A stretch of DNA of 8,562 nt from DASPFV01 sp035620975 (GCA_035620975.1 DASPFV010000206.1:1-8562), one strand, 5' to 3'. Shown: positions 1-7,440, numbered from the stretch's first letter. Notes: a model not told the origin generated them from the letters alone. Numbers and translations: made by a program.

Positions 1-1182
1 CTCGGGACCGACGCAGGTCTCGAGGGGCATGGGCTGACGTTCACGATCGGCCGTGGCAACGAGGTGTGTGCTCTCGCCATCGAAGCGTTCCGGCCGCTCG
101 TCGTGGGCCAGCCGCTCGAGGAGATCACGTCCGGCTTCGGCGCCTTCTGGCGCGAGCTCGCAAGCGAGTCGCAGCTGCGCTGGCTCGGGCCGGAGAAGGG
201 CGTCATTCATCTCGCGCTGGCGGCCATCGTCAACGCCCTCTGGGATCTGTGGGCCAGGGCCGAGCGCAAGCCGGTCTGGAAGCTGCTGACCGATCTGACG
301 CCCCGCCAGATCGTCTCGTGCATCGACTTCCGCTACATCTCCGATGCGCTGACGCCCGACGAGGCGCTCGACATGCTGACGCGGCTGGAGCGGTCGAAGC
401 CGGAACGCGAGGCGCAACTCCTCGCGACCGGCTATCCGGCCTATAACACCTCGGTCGGGTGGTTCGGGTACGGGGACGAGCGGATCTGCGGGCTCTGCCG
501 CGAGGCCATCGGGGACGGCTGGAACCACTTCAAGGTGAAAGTCGGCGGCACGCCGGAGGACGACGCGCGGCGGGTGGGGCTGGTACGGCGGGAGATCGGA
601 CCGGATCGAAAGCTGATGATCGACGCGAACCAGCGGTGGGACGTGGGCGAAGCCATCGAACGCGTGCGGGCGCTGGCCAGGTACGACCTCTGGTGGATGG
701 AAGAGCCCACGTCGCCCGACGATGTGCTGGGGCATGCAGCGATCGCGCGGGGCATCGCGCCGGTGCGCGTGGCGACAGGCGAGCATTGTGCCAACCGCGT
801 GATCTTCAAGCAGCTCCTGCAGGCGAACGCGATCGGCGTGTGCCAGATCGACGCCTGCCGGCTCGGGGGGGTGAACGAGAACCTCGCGGTGATGCTGATG
901 GCCGCGAAGTTCGGCGTGCCCGTCTGCCCGCATGCGGGCGGGGTGGGGCTGTGCGAGCACGTGCAGCACCTGGCGATGTTCGACTACATCGGAATCTCGG
1001 GGACGCTGCAGGATCGGGTGATCGAGTACGTCGATCACCTGCACGAGCACTTCGTCGATCCGGTGGTCATCCGCCGCGCGCACTACATGCCGCCCACCAG
1101 GCCCGGGTACAGCACCGAGATCCGGACCGCGTCGCGGGTCTCCTACGCGTACCCCACCGGCGAGATCTGGGCCATCGCCTGA
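1..1182 (+). CDS. fucD: L-fuconate dehydratase (enolase superfamily), 5'-truncated by the window edge
   Basis: Cytoplasmic Mg-dependent enzyme expected to convert L-fuconate to 2-keto-3-deoxy-L-fuconate in the non-phosphorylating L-fucose pathway. The reading frame is open from base 1 and gives 393 residues. Residues 9-19 (GHGLTFTIGRG) and long blocks such as GPEKGVIHLA, VSCIDFRYI, HAGGVGLCEHVQHL and EYVDHLHEHF match Xanthomonas FucD and human ENOSF1 as I remember them. The active site is complete: KxK at K178/K180, metal ligands D208, E234 and E261, the D284-H311 dyad, and E342. Each lies exactly 40 residues below the recalled Xanthomonas number (220, 248, 274, 301, 324, 351, 382), so about 40 N-terminal residues are upstream and there are no internal gaps in the catalytic region. 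Family members also accept L-galactonate and D-arabinonate, so the substrate is inferred. The GTG at 64 is internal, not a start. The GH95 gene follows 15 bases later. Confidence 0.95.
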   Translation, partial: LGTDAGLEGHGLTFTIGRGNEVCALAIEAFRPLVVGQPLEEITSGFGAFWRELASESQLRWLGPEKGVIHLALAAIVNALWDLWARAERKPVWKLLTDLTPRQIVSCIDFRYISDALTPDEALDMLTRLERSKPEREAQLLATGYPAYNTSVGWFGYGDERICGLCREAIGDGWNHFKVKVGGTPEDDARRVGLVRREIGPDRKLMIDANQRWDVGEAIERVRALARYDLWWMEEPTSPDDVLGHAAIARGIAPVRVATGEHCANRVIFKQLLQANAIGVCQIDACRLGGVNENLAVMLMAAKFGVPVCPHAGGVGLCEHVQHLAMFDYIGISGTLQDRVIEYVDHLHEHFVDPVVIRRAHYMPPTRPGYSTEIRTASRVSYAYPTGEIWAIA

Positions 1183-1185
1183 GGC

Positions 1186-1190
1186 GGGAG
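1186..1190 (+). promoter_or_regulatory. Ribosome binding site of the GH95 gene
   Basis: GGGAG lies 7 bases before the ATG at 1198 and directly after the fucD stop codon. The fucD stop (1180-1182) is in the same frame as the GH95 gene, so no earlier start is possible. The tight spacing suggests cotranscription with fucD. Confidence 0.7.
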
Positions 1191-1197
1191 CGCCCCC

Positions 1198-3576
1198 ATG
1201 CCTCTGGCGATCATCACGGCCCTCCTTGCGATTGGCCTCGCCGGCGTGCTGCAGCAGCGTGCGCAGGCTCCTCTGCCGCGCGTCGAGAGTCCCGCCGCAC
1301 GCGCACTCACCTTGTGGTACCGGCAGCCGGCGTCGCAGTGGGATCACGCGATGCCGCTCGGCAACGGGCGGCTCGGCGCCATGGTCTTCGGACAGGTGAA
1401 CCGCGAGCGCATCCAGCTGAACGAGGAATCGCTGTGGATGGGCGGGCCGCAGGAGCGCGACAACCCGGAAGCGCTGAGTCACCTGCCCGAGGTTCGGCGG
1501 CTGCTGTTCGCAGGCCGTCCGCGCGAGGCCAATGCCGTCGCGGAGCGCCGGCTCATGGGGCGGCCGCACCGGCTGCCGTCGTATCAGACGCTCGGCGAGA
1601 TGCGCCTGACGTTCGATCACGAGGTGCCGATCAGCGAGTACCGGCGCGAGCTGGACCTGGACACGGCGACGGCCCGCGTCAGCTACCGGGCCGGCGACAC
1701 GCGAATCACGCGCGAGACTTTCGCGAGCCACCCCGCTCAGGTCATCGTCACCCGCATCAGCGCCGATCGCCCGGGGGGCGCGACGGTGTCGGTCTGGATC
1801 GAGCGCCTCCAGGATGCCGCCACCGCGATCGCAGGGGGCGATCGGCTGGATCTCGTCGGCCGGCTGGCGGGCGGCAAGGGCCTGGCATTCCAGGCCTCGG
1901 TGAAGCTCGTGCCCGAAGGGGGCACGCTGCAGACGTTCCCCGAGCGGATCCTGGTCGAGGGCGCCGACGCGGTGACCATCCTGGTGGCGGCCGCCACGGC
2001 CTATCAAGGCGACGCGCCCGCGGCGGTATGCGATCGGCAGATTGCCGCGGCCGCCGCGAAGCCGTACGACAGCCTCCGGGCCGATCACGTCGCCGATCAC
2101 CAGCGGCTGTTCCGTCGGGTGTCCCTCGACCTCGGCAAGAGCGCGGACGCCGCGGCGCTGCCGACCGATGAGCGGCTCGATCGCGTCAGACGCGGCGAGA
2201 TCGACCGCGGCCTCGAGGCGCTCTACTTCCAGTTCGGGCGTTACCTGCTCATCGCGAGCAGCCGGCCCGGAGATCTTCCCGCCAACCTGCAGGGCGTGTG
2301 GAACGACAGTCTCCATCCGCCGTGGGACAGCGACTACCACCTGAACATCAACCTGCAGATGAACTACTGGCCCGCGGAGGTGACGAACCTCGCCGAGACG
2401 CACCTGCCGCTCTTCGACTTCCTGGAGTCGCTCGTGGAGCCGGGACGGAAGACCGCGCGGATCCACTACGGGGCGCGCGGGTTCGTGGCACACCACATCA
2501 CCGACATCTGGGGCTTCACCGCGCCCGGCGACCTGCCGCGCTCGGGGCTCTGGCCGACGGGCGCGGCGTGGCTCGCTCAGCACCTGTGGGAACACTACCG
2601 GTTCGGACTCGACCGCGCCTTCCTCGCGCGCGCCTACCCCGTGATGAAGGAAGCATCGCAGTTCTTCCTCGACTACCTCGTCGAGGATCCGCGCGGACGG
2701 CTGGTGAGCGGACCGTCGGTCTCACCCGAAAATCGCTACCGCCTCCCGAACGGCCAGGTCGGGATCCTCTGCATGGGGCCCTCGATGGACCATCAGATCA
2801 TCCATGCCCTGTTCTCGCAGACGATCGCCGCGGCCGGGATTCTCGAGACGGATCCGGGGTTCCGACGCGAGCTGGACGCCGCGCGCCGGCGGCTCCCGTC
2901 ACCGGAGATCGGCGGCCACGGCCAGATCATGGAGTGGTCCGAGGACTACGACGAGCCGGATCCCGGCCACCGCCACATCTCGCAGCTCTTCGCGCTTCAC
3001 CCCGGCGACCAGATCACGGTCCGCGGGACGCCGGAACTTGCGCGGGCCGCGCGGGCCACCATCGAGCGCCGGCTGAAGCACGGCGGCGGCCATACGGGCT
3101 GGAGCCGCGCGTGGATCGTGAACTTCTGGGCCCGGCTCGAGGACGGCGAGCAGGCGCACCAGAACCTGCACGCGCTGCTCGCGAAATCCACCCTGCCGAA
3201 CCTGTGGGACGTCCACCCGCCCTTCCAGATCGACGGCAACTTCGGCGGCACGGCCGGGATCGCCGAGATGCTGCTCCAGAGCCACGACGGCGCGATCCAC
3301 CTGCTGCCGGCCCTGCCGAAGCTCTGGCCAACGGGCAGCGTCCGGGGCCTGCGCGCTCGCGGAGGGGTCGAAGTCGACGTCTCCTGGTCGAACGGCCGGG
3401 CCACCTCTGCCACGCTGCGCGCCACGGTCCCGGGCGATATCCGCCTGCGGCCCCCGGCGGGTCAGCTCGTTGCCGCCGTGCGGGCCTCCGGTAACGACAT
3501 CCCCTTCCGCCGGGACCAGGAATCTGCGGTATTCTCCGCTTCGGCGGCTTCGGTTTACGAGCTGTCGTTCGAGTAG
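1198..3576 (+). CDS. Exported GH95 alpha-L-fucosidase
   Basis: Inverting glycoside hydrolase expected to release terminal L-fucose (typically alpha-1,2-linked) from glycans in the periplasm or outside the cell. The protein has 792 residues, normal for GH95. Residues 1-24 form a hydrophobic export signal with no basic residue near the start and likely cleavage after AQA; there is no lipobox. The N-terminal beta domain (about 35-290) opens with the family hallmarks MPLGNGRLGAMVFG and IQLNEESLW. The helical barrel (about 300-680) carries YHLNINLQMNYWP. H381, N383 and N385 correspond to H419, N421 and N423 of Bifidobacterium AfcA, E511 in SPEN is the likely general acid, and D679 in QIDGNFG matches D766 (AfcA numbers recalled). 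A beta domain closes the protein. Retention of H381 argues against the alpha-L-galactosidase branch, where I recall Thr. Placement directly after fucD supports L-fucose as product. Confidence 0.93.
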   Translation: MPLAIITALLAIGLAGVLQQRAQAPLPRVESPAARALTLWYRQPASQWDHAMPLGNGRLGAMVFGQVNRERIQLNEESLWMGGPQERDNPEALSHLPEVRRLLFAGRPREANAVAERRLMGRPHRLPSYQTLGEMRLTFDHEVPISEYRRELDLDTATARVSYRAGDTRITRETFASHPAQVIVTRISADRPGGATVSVWIERLQDAATAIAGGDRLDLVGRLAGGKGLAFQASVKLVPEGGTLQTFPERILVEGADAVTILVAAATAYQGDAPAAVCDRQIAAAAAKPYDSLRADHVADHQRLFRRVSLDLGKSADAAALPTDERLDRVRRGEIDRGLEALYFQFGRYLLIASSRPGDLPANLQGVWNDSLHPPWDSDYHLNINLQMNYWPAEVTNLAETHLPLFDFLESLVEPGRKTARIHYGARGFVAHHITDIWGFTAPGDLPRSGLWPTGAAWLAQHLWEHYRFGLDRAFLARAYPVMKEASQFFLDYLVEDPRGRLVSGPSVSPENRYRLPNGQVGILCMGPSMDHQIIHALFSQTIAAAGILETDPGFRRELDAARRRLPSPEIGGHGQIMEWSEDYDEPDPGHRHISQLFALHPGDQITVRGTPELARAARATIERRLKHGGGHTGWSRAWIVNFWARLEDGEQAHQNLHALLAKSTLPNLWDVHPPFQIDGNFGGTAGIAEMLLQSHDGAIHLLPALPKLWPTGSVRGLRARGGVEVDVSWSNGRATSATLRATVPGDIRLRPPAGQLVAAVRASGNDIPFRRDQESAVFSASAASVYELSFE

Positions 3577-3580
3577 TCTC

Positions 3581-3649
3581 GGTTCCGGGTTCCGGTTCCG
3601 GGTTCAGGGTTCCGGGTTCACGGTTCCGGGTTCACGGTTCAGGGCTCCC
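3581..3649. repeat. Degenerate 7-base tandem repeat (GGTTCNN)n
   Basis: The pentamer GGTTC begins at 3581, 3588, 3594, 3601, 3608, 3615, 3622, 3629 and 3636, giving spacings of 7, 6, 7, 7, 7, 7, 7 and 7, and a degenerate GGCTC follows at 3643. The last two bases of each unit are mostly CG, AC or AG. The array starts five bases after the GH95 stop and ends about 20 bases before the ribosome binding site of the next gene. It is not a coding sequence of either neighbour and does not form a classic terminator. The role is unknown; expansion by slippage is likely. Confidence 0.88.
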
Positions 3650-3669
3650 GGAGTGGGACCGTTCTGAAA

Positions 3670-3674
3670 AAGGA
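3670..3674 (+). promoter_or_regulatory. Ribosome binding site of the DUF6807 gene
   Basis: AAGGA lies 7 bases before the ATG at 3682, within the A-rich run AAAAAGGA. It fixes the start codon. I see no convincing -35/-10 promoter in the 105-base spacer upstream. Confidence 0.75.
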
Positions 3675-3681
3675 CTCAGCC

Positions 3682-4743
3682 ATGCGTGCGATGTGGAAGA
3701 CGGTTGGCTCGACGCTCGCGGTCATCATGCTCGGGGCGCTGGCGCTCCCGGCGCAGAGCGGGGACGTGAAGGTTGTCGTCAACGACGCGGCGAAGCGGGT
3801 CGATGTCACGATTGACGGCAAACCGTTCACCTCGTACATCTACCCGGCCGGGATCAAGAAGCCGGTGCTCTTCCCCATCCTGACGGCCAGGGGCACGCCG
3901 GTGACGCGCGGGTTCCCGCTCGAGCCGCGGCAGGGCGAGCGCGTCGATCACCCGCACCACGTCGGGCTGTGGTTCAACTACGGCGATGTGAACGGCCTGG
4001 ACTTCTGGAACAACTCCACCAGCATCCCGGCCGAGCGCGCGCCGAAGATGGGCACGATCGTCCATCGCCGGGTGGCCGGGACGAAAGACGGCGCCGACCA
4101 CGGCGAGCTCGTGGTGGAGTCGGAATGGCGCCACCCGGACGGCCGCGTTCTCCTCGTCGAGCGTACGGAGTTCGTCTTCCGCGGCGCGGCGGACTCGCGC
4201 AGCATCGACCGGATCACCACGCTCACCGCGCAGAAGGAGCCGGTCGTGTTCCGCGACAACAAGGAAGGCGTGCTCGGGCTGCGGGTGACACGCGCCCTCG
4301 AACAGCCGGCCGACAAGCCCGAGACGTTCACGGACTCCTCGGGACAGCCGTCGAAAGTACCGGTGCTCGACAACACCGGCGTCACGGGCCAGTACGTCAG
4401 CAGCGAGGGACTGAAGGGGGACGCGGTGTGGGGCACGCGGGGCCGCTGGGTCATGCTGAAAGGCACGATCGGCGCGGAGCCCGTCACGCTCGTGATGCTC
4501 GACCATCCCTCGAACACCGGCTTCCCGACCTACTGGCACGCGCGCGGGTACGGCCTGTTCGCAGCGAATCCGCTCGGCCGCAAGGTCTTCGATCCGAAAC
4601 AGGACGAGTTCGTCGTCACGCTCGACCCGGGGAAGTCGCTCACGTTCCGGCACCGCGTCCTCGTGCTGAACGCGAGCGCCACGCCCGAACAGATCGAGCG
4701 CCAGTACCAGGCCTTTACGAGCGTGCAATCGTCGGCACGATAG
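3682..4743 (+). CDS. Exported DUF6807 family protein (formerly mislabelled PmoA)
   Basis: Protein of 353 residues with no established biochemical function. Residues 1 to about 25 form a typical export signal (basic MRAMWK, hydrophobic stretch to LALPAQ), so it acts in the periplasm or outside the cell. Two blocks mark the family: DHPHH at 89-93, running into GLWFNYGDVNGLDFW to residue 109, and a second block at 274-299 with DHPSN, then YWHARGYGLFAANPLG. The tail (GKSLTFRHRVLVLNGSA-like, ending in TPEQIERQYQAF) is also typical. The clustered His/Asp residues could bind a metal or a sugar, but that is inference. Databases have called such proteins 'methane oxygenase PmoA'; a soluble exported protein without membrane spans cannot be particulate methane monooxygenase subunit A. 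Such genes are common in carbohydrate-use clusters, which fits the GH95 neighbour. The next gene starts 40 bases downstream. Confidence 0.85.
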   Translation: MRAMWKTVGSTLAVIMLGALALPAQSGDVKVVVNDAAKRVDVTIDGKPFTSYIYPAGIKKPVLFPILTARGTPVTRGFPLEPRQGERVDHPHHVGLWFNYGDVNGLDFWNNSTSIPAERAPKMGTIVHRRVAGTKDGADHGELVVESEWRHPDGRVLLVERTEFVFRGAADSRSIDRITTLTAQKEPVVFRDNKEGVLGLRVTRALEQPADKPETFTDSSGQPSKVPVLDNTGVTGQYVSSEGLKGDAVWGTRGRWVMLKGTIGAEPVTLVMLDHPSNTGFPTYWHARGYGLFAANPLGRKVFDPKQDEFVVTLDPGKSLTFRHRVLVLNASATPEQIERQYQAFTSVQSSAR

Positions 4744-4766
4744 TCGCTGACTGAATTGCCGATTGC

Positions 4767-4772
4767 GAGGGG
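4767..4772 (+). promoter_or_regulatory. Possible ribosome binding site of the DapA-like gene
   Basis: GAGGGG lies 11 bases before the ATG at 4784, a little far but usable. It favours this ATG over the in-frame TTG at 4763, which has no purine-rich sequence in front of it. Confidence 0.5.
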
Positions 4773-4783
4773 CCGATGGCGAC

Positions 4784-5713
4784 ATGAGCGATTCCGTGAA
4801 CCTCGACGATCTCCACGGCGTCTACGCCGTTCCGCCGCTGCCTCGAAAGCCCGAGCGTCGCCGCACCCTGGACTTCGACGCGGCCGAGCGCGTGGCCGCC
4901 CACATCGAGGCGGGCGGCATCACGCGGTACCTTTACGGCGGGAACGCGTTTCTCTATCACGTCACGCTCGACGAGTATGAGGCGTTACTCGGCTGGCTGG
5001 CCCACTTCCCAGTCACCCGGTGGGCGATCCCCAGCATCGGTCCGTCGTACGGGCGCGCCATCGATCAGGCGCGCCTGCTCCGCCGCCATGCGTTCCGCTG
5101 TGCGATGGTCCTCCCCTGCGGCGATCCCCGCGATCCCTGCGGCATGGAGGCCGGCCTTCGCGAGATCGCGGACGCGGCCGGCATCCCCCTGATCGTCTAC
5201 ATCAAGTCGGACGATGCGTTCGGCGCGGATCTGGAGGGGAGCCTGGATGCCGTCGGACGTCTGCTGCTCGACGATGTCGCCCTCGCCGTCAAATACGCCA
5301 TCGTCCGCGACGACCCCTCCCAGGACGCCTGGCTCGAGGGTCTCCTGAGGCGCGCCGACAGGCGGCGCATCATCAGCGGGATGGGCGAGCGGCCCGCCGT
5401 CGTCCACCTGCGCGACTTCGGTCTGGGCGGGATGACGACCGGCTCCGGCTGCATCGCGCCGCGCACCTGTCAGGCCTTTTTCGAGGCGTGCTCGCGCGGG
5501 GACTGGACCAGCGCGGAAGCGCTGCGCGCCCGGTTCATGCCGCTCGAGGACCTCCGCGACGCGTGGGGCCCGGCGCGCGTGCTGCATCACGCGACGGAGC
5601 TGAGCGGCATCGCACCAGCCGGACCGATCCCGCCGTATGTGTCGCCGCTGGACCGACCCAGGCTCGACACGCTCGCACCCGTCGCGCGCGCGCTGCGGGA
5701 GCAGGACGCATGA
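4784..5713 (+). CDS. Divergent DapA/NanA-family protein, probable 2-keto-3-deoxy-sugar-acid aldolase
   Basis: Class I aldolase or dehydratase of the dihydrodipicolinate synthase superfamily (TIM barrel), 309 residues, close to the family norm. Schiff-base K170 lies in VALAVKYAIV and Y139 in IPLIVYIKS, 31 residues apart as expected. GMGERP at 199-204 and the glycine-rich GLGGMTTGSGCIAP segment are typical of the family. The usual GTTGE-like pyruvate carboxylate-binding motif is replaced by GGNAFLYH at 52-59, so it is not an ordinary lysine-biosynthesis DapA. The best inference is cleavage of 2-keto-3-deoxy-L-fuconate or a similar acid to pyruvate and an aldehyde; a dehydratase role on such acids cannot be excluded. 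The start is set by the ATG at 4784, since family similarity begins at DDLHGVYAVPPL. Its stop overlaps the next start as ATGA, so the two genes are probably translationally coupled. Confidence 0.85.
   Translation: MSDSVNLDDLHGVYAVPPLPRKPERRRTLDFDAAERVAAHIEAGGITRYLYGGNAFLYHVTLDEYEALLGWLAHFPVTRWAIPSIGPSYGRAIDQARLLRRHAFRCAMVLPCGDPRDPCGMEAGLREIADAAGIPLIVYIKSDDAFGADLEGSLDAVGRLLLDDVALAVKYAIVRDDPSQDAWLEGLLRRADRRRIISGMGERPAVVHLRDFGLGGMTTGSGCIAPRTCQAFFEACSRGDWTSAEALRARFMPLEDLRDAWGPARVLHHATELSGIAPAGPIPPYVSPLDRPRLDTLAPVARALREQDA
5697..5701 (+). promoter_or_regulatory. Ribosome binding site of the IlvD/EDD dehydratase gene
   Basis: GGGAG inside the end of the DapA-like gene lies 8 bases before the ATG at 5710. 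An AGGA at 5703-5706 is too close (3 bases). The site supports the overlapping start at 5710 rather than the long open frame that continues upstream. Confidence 0.6.
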
Positions 5714-7440
5714 CGCGCCCGCGCAGGAGCCCCACGGACCTGCGCAGCCACCGCTGGTTCGGACGGGACGATCTCCGGTCCTGGGGGCACCGCTCCCGGG
5801 CCAAGCAGGCGGGGTTCAGCGCCGAGGATTTCGCCGGCAAACCGGTCATCGCCATCCTCAACACCTGGAGCGACGCGAACCCGTGTCACACGCACCTCCG
5901 CCTCCGCGCCGACGACGTGAAGCGCGGGATCTGGCAGGCGGGCGGCTTCCCGATGGAGATCCCCCTCCTGACGCTCGGCGAGACCTTCATGAAGCCGAGC
6001 ACGATGCTCTACCGCAACCTCCTCGCCATGGAGGCGGAGGAAGCGTTGCGGTCGTACCCTGTCGATGGCGCGGTGCTGCTCGGGGGATGCGACAAGACCG
6101 TTCCGGCGCTGCTGATGGGCGCGACGAGTGCCAACCTGCCCGCGCTCTTCGTCCCCGCGGGCCCCATGCTGCGCGGCAACTGGCGCGGGCAGATCCTCGG
6201 CTCCGGCAGCGACGTGTGGAAATACTGGGCGGAACGGCGCGCGGGCACCGTGGACGACTGCGCGCTGCGCGAGATCGAAGACGGCATCGCCCGCTCGTTC
6301 GGCACGTGCATGACGATGGGAACGGCGTCGACCATGGCGTCCGCCGCCGAAGCGCTCGGGATGACCCTTCCAGGCGCGTCCTCGCTACCCGCGGCCGACT
6401 CCGGGCACCCGCGCCTGGCGGCGGCCGCCGGCCGCCGGATCGTCGAGATGGTCTGGGAGGATCTCCGGCCGCGCGACATCCTCTCGAGCGAAGCGTTCGA
6501 CAACGCGATCACCGCGGTCATGGCCGTCGGAGGATCGACGAATGCGCTGATTCACCTCGTGGCCATGGCCGGCCGCGCCGGTCTGCCGCTCGCCCTGGAT
6601 CGTTTCGACGCGCTGTCGCGCCGCACGCCGCTCATCGCCAACATCCGGCCCTGCGGCAAGTACCTCATGGAGGATCTCTACTACTCGGGCGGTCTGGCGG
6701 GCGTCCTCCAGCGCATCGGCGATCTGCTGAACGGCGGCTGCCGGACCGTGAACGGCCGGACGCTGGGCGACAACATCGCCGCGGCCTGCGTCTACAACGA
6801 GGACGTGATCCTGCCGCGCGAGCAGCCGCTCGATCCCGAGGGAGGCGTCGCGGTGCTGCGCGGCAATCTCGCACCCGACGGCGCGGTCATCAAGCACATG
6901 GCTGCGGAGCGCCGGCTGCTGCAGCATGCCGGACCGGCGGTGGTGTTCCGCAACTACAACGACCTGGCCTCGCGAATCGACGATCCGGCGCTGCCGGTCA
7001 CGCCTGATTCCGTGCTCGTGCTCCAGGACGCCGGGCCGCTCGGCGGTCCGGGCATGCCCGAATGGGGCATGCTCCCGATCCCGAAGAAGATCCTGGCGCA
7101 GGGCATCCGCGACATGGTGCGGATCTCCGACGCGCGCATGAGCGGCACCTCGTATGGCACCTGCGTGCTGCACGTGGCGCCCGAGTCGTTCGTCGGAGGC
7201 CCCCTGGCGTTCGTGCGTGACCGGGACACGATCGAGCTCGACGTACCGGGCCGCCGGCTCACGCTGCGCGTCAGCGAAGAGGAGCTGACGAGGCGGCGGA
7301 CGGAGTGGAAGCCCAGGGAGGTTCGGTACCCCCGCGGGTTCGGCCGGATGTACGCCGCGCACGTGACGCAGGCGAACCGCGGGTGCGACTTCGACTTCCT
7401 CGAGGGCGCAGCGCCAATCGAGGATCCGGAGATTCATTGA
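5710..7440 (+). CDS. IlvD/EDD-family sugar-acid dehydratase (L-arabinonate dehydratase type)
   Basis: Cytoplasmic iron-sulfur and Mg-dependent dehydratase turning an aldonate into a 2-keto-3-deoxy acid. The protein has 576 residues and aligns nearly end to end with Rhizobium L-arabinonate dehydratase (579 as I recall), sharing PVIAILNTWSD, LLGGCDKT, GTCMTMGTASTMAS, VGGSTNALIHL, NEDVILP, LRGNLAPDGAV and MVRISDARMSGT. The [2Fe-2S] cysteines are C59, C127 and C200, the same numbers as in the Rhizobium enzyme. K129 after CDK is the likely carbamylated metal ligand and S478 in RMSGT the catalytic base. The subgroup covers arabinonate, xylonate, fuconate-like and gluconate substrates, so specificity cannot be read here. 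The WSDANPCHTH and GCDKT forms separate it from true IlvD of branched-chain amino acid synthesis. Its ATG overlaps the TGA of the DapA-like gene, consistent with dehydratase and aldolase acting in sequence. Confidence 0.93.
   Translation: MTRPRRSPTDLRSHRWFGRDDLRSWGHRSRAKQAGFSAEDFAGKPVIAILNTWSDANPCHTHLRLRADDVKRGIWQAGGFPMEIPLLTLGETFMKPSTMLYRNLLAMEAEEALRSYPVDGAVLLGGCDKTVPALLMGATSANLPALFVPAGPMLRGNWRGQILGSGSDVWKYWAERRAGTVDDCALREIEDGIARSFGTCMTMGTASTMASAAEALGMTLPGASSLPAADSGHPRLAAAAGRRIVEMVWEDLRPRDILSSEAFDNAITAVMAVGGSTNALIHLVAMAGRAGLPLALDRFDALSRRTPLIANIRPCGKYLMEDLYYSGGLAGVLQRIGDLLNGGCRTVNGRTLGDNIAAACVYNEDVILPREQPLDPEGGVAVLRGNLAPDGAVIKHMAAERRLLQHAGPAVVFRNYNDLASRIDDPALPVTPDSVLVLQDAGPLGGPGMPEWGMLPIPKKILAQGIRDMVRISDARMSGTSYGTCVLHVAPESFVGGPLAFVRDRDTIELDVPGRRLTLRVSEEELTRRRTEWKPREVRYPRGFGRMYAAHVTQANRGCDFDFLEGAAPIEDPEIH

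Noticed and set aside
459..2171. 570-codon + strand open frame spanning fucD and GH95
   Set aside because: Runs out of frame through two well-supported genes and has the Arg/Ala/Gly composition of a shifted frame.
3682..4743. Annotation as particulate methane monooxygenase subunit A (PmoA)
   Set aside because: The protein has only a signal peptide and no multiple membrane spans, and its motifs are those of DUF6807; the name is a known database artefact.
4763..4783. Earlier TTG start for the DapA-like gene
   Set aside because: No ribosome binding sequence in front, rare start codon, and only seven extra residues without family support.
3676..4785. 369-codon open frame on the - strand opposite the DUF6807 gene
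   Set aside because: Arg-rich, no recognisable motif, and exactly antisense to a gene with clear family blocks, signal peptide and ribosome binding site. It is a by-product of high G/C at third codon positions.
5020..5709. Upstream extension of the IlvD/EDD reading frame inside the DapA-like gene
   Set aside because: The frame is open by chance. Family similarity starts just after the ATG at 5710, the cysteine numbering then matches the reference enzyme exactly, and a GGGAG site fits that start.
6385..7437. 350-codon open frame on the - strand opposite the IlvD/EDD gene
   Set aside because: No family resemblance; low-complexity Arg/Ala/His composition typical of antisense shadows in GC-rich genes.
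5710..7440. Dihydroxy-acid dehydratase of valine/isoleucine synthesis (IlvD)
   Set aside because: Same superfamily, but the sequence follows the L-arabinonate dehydratase subgroup closely and no branched-chain amino acid genes are nearby.
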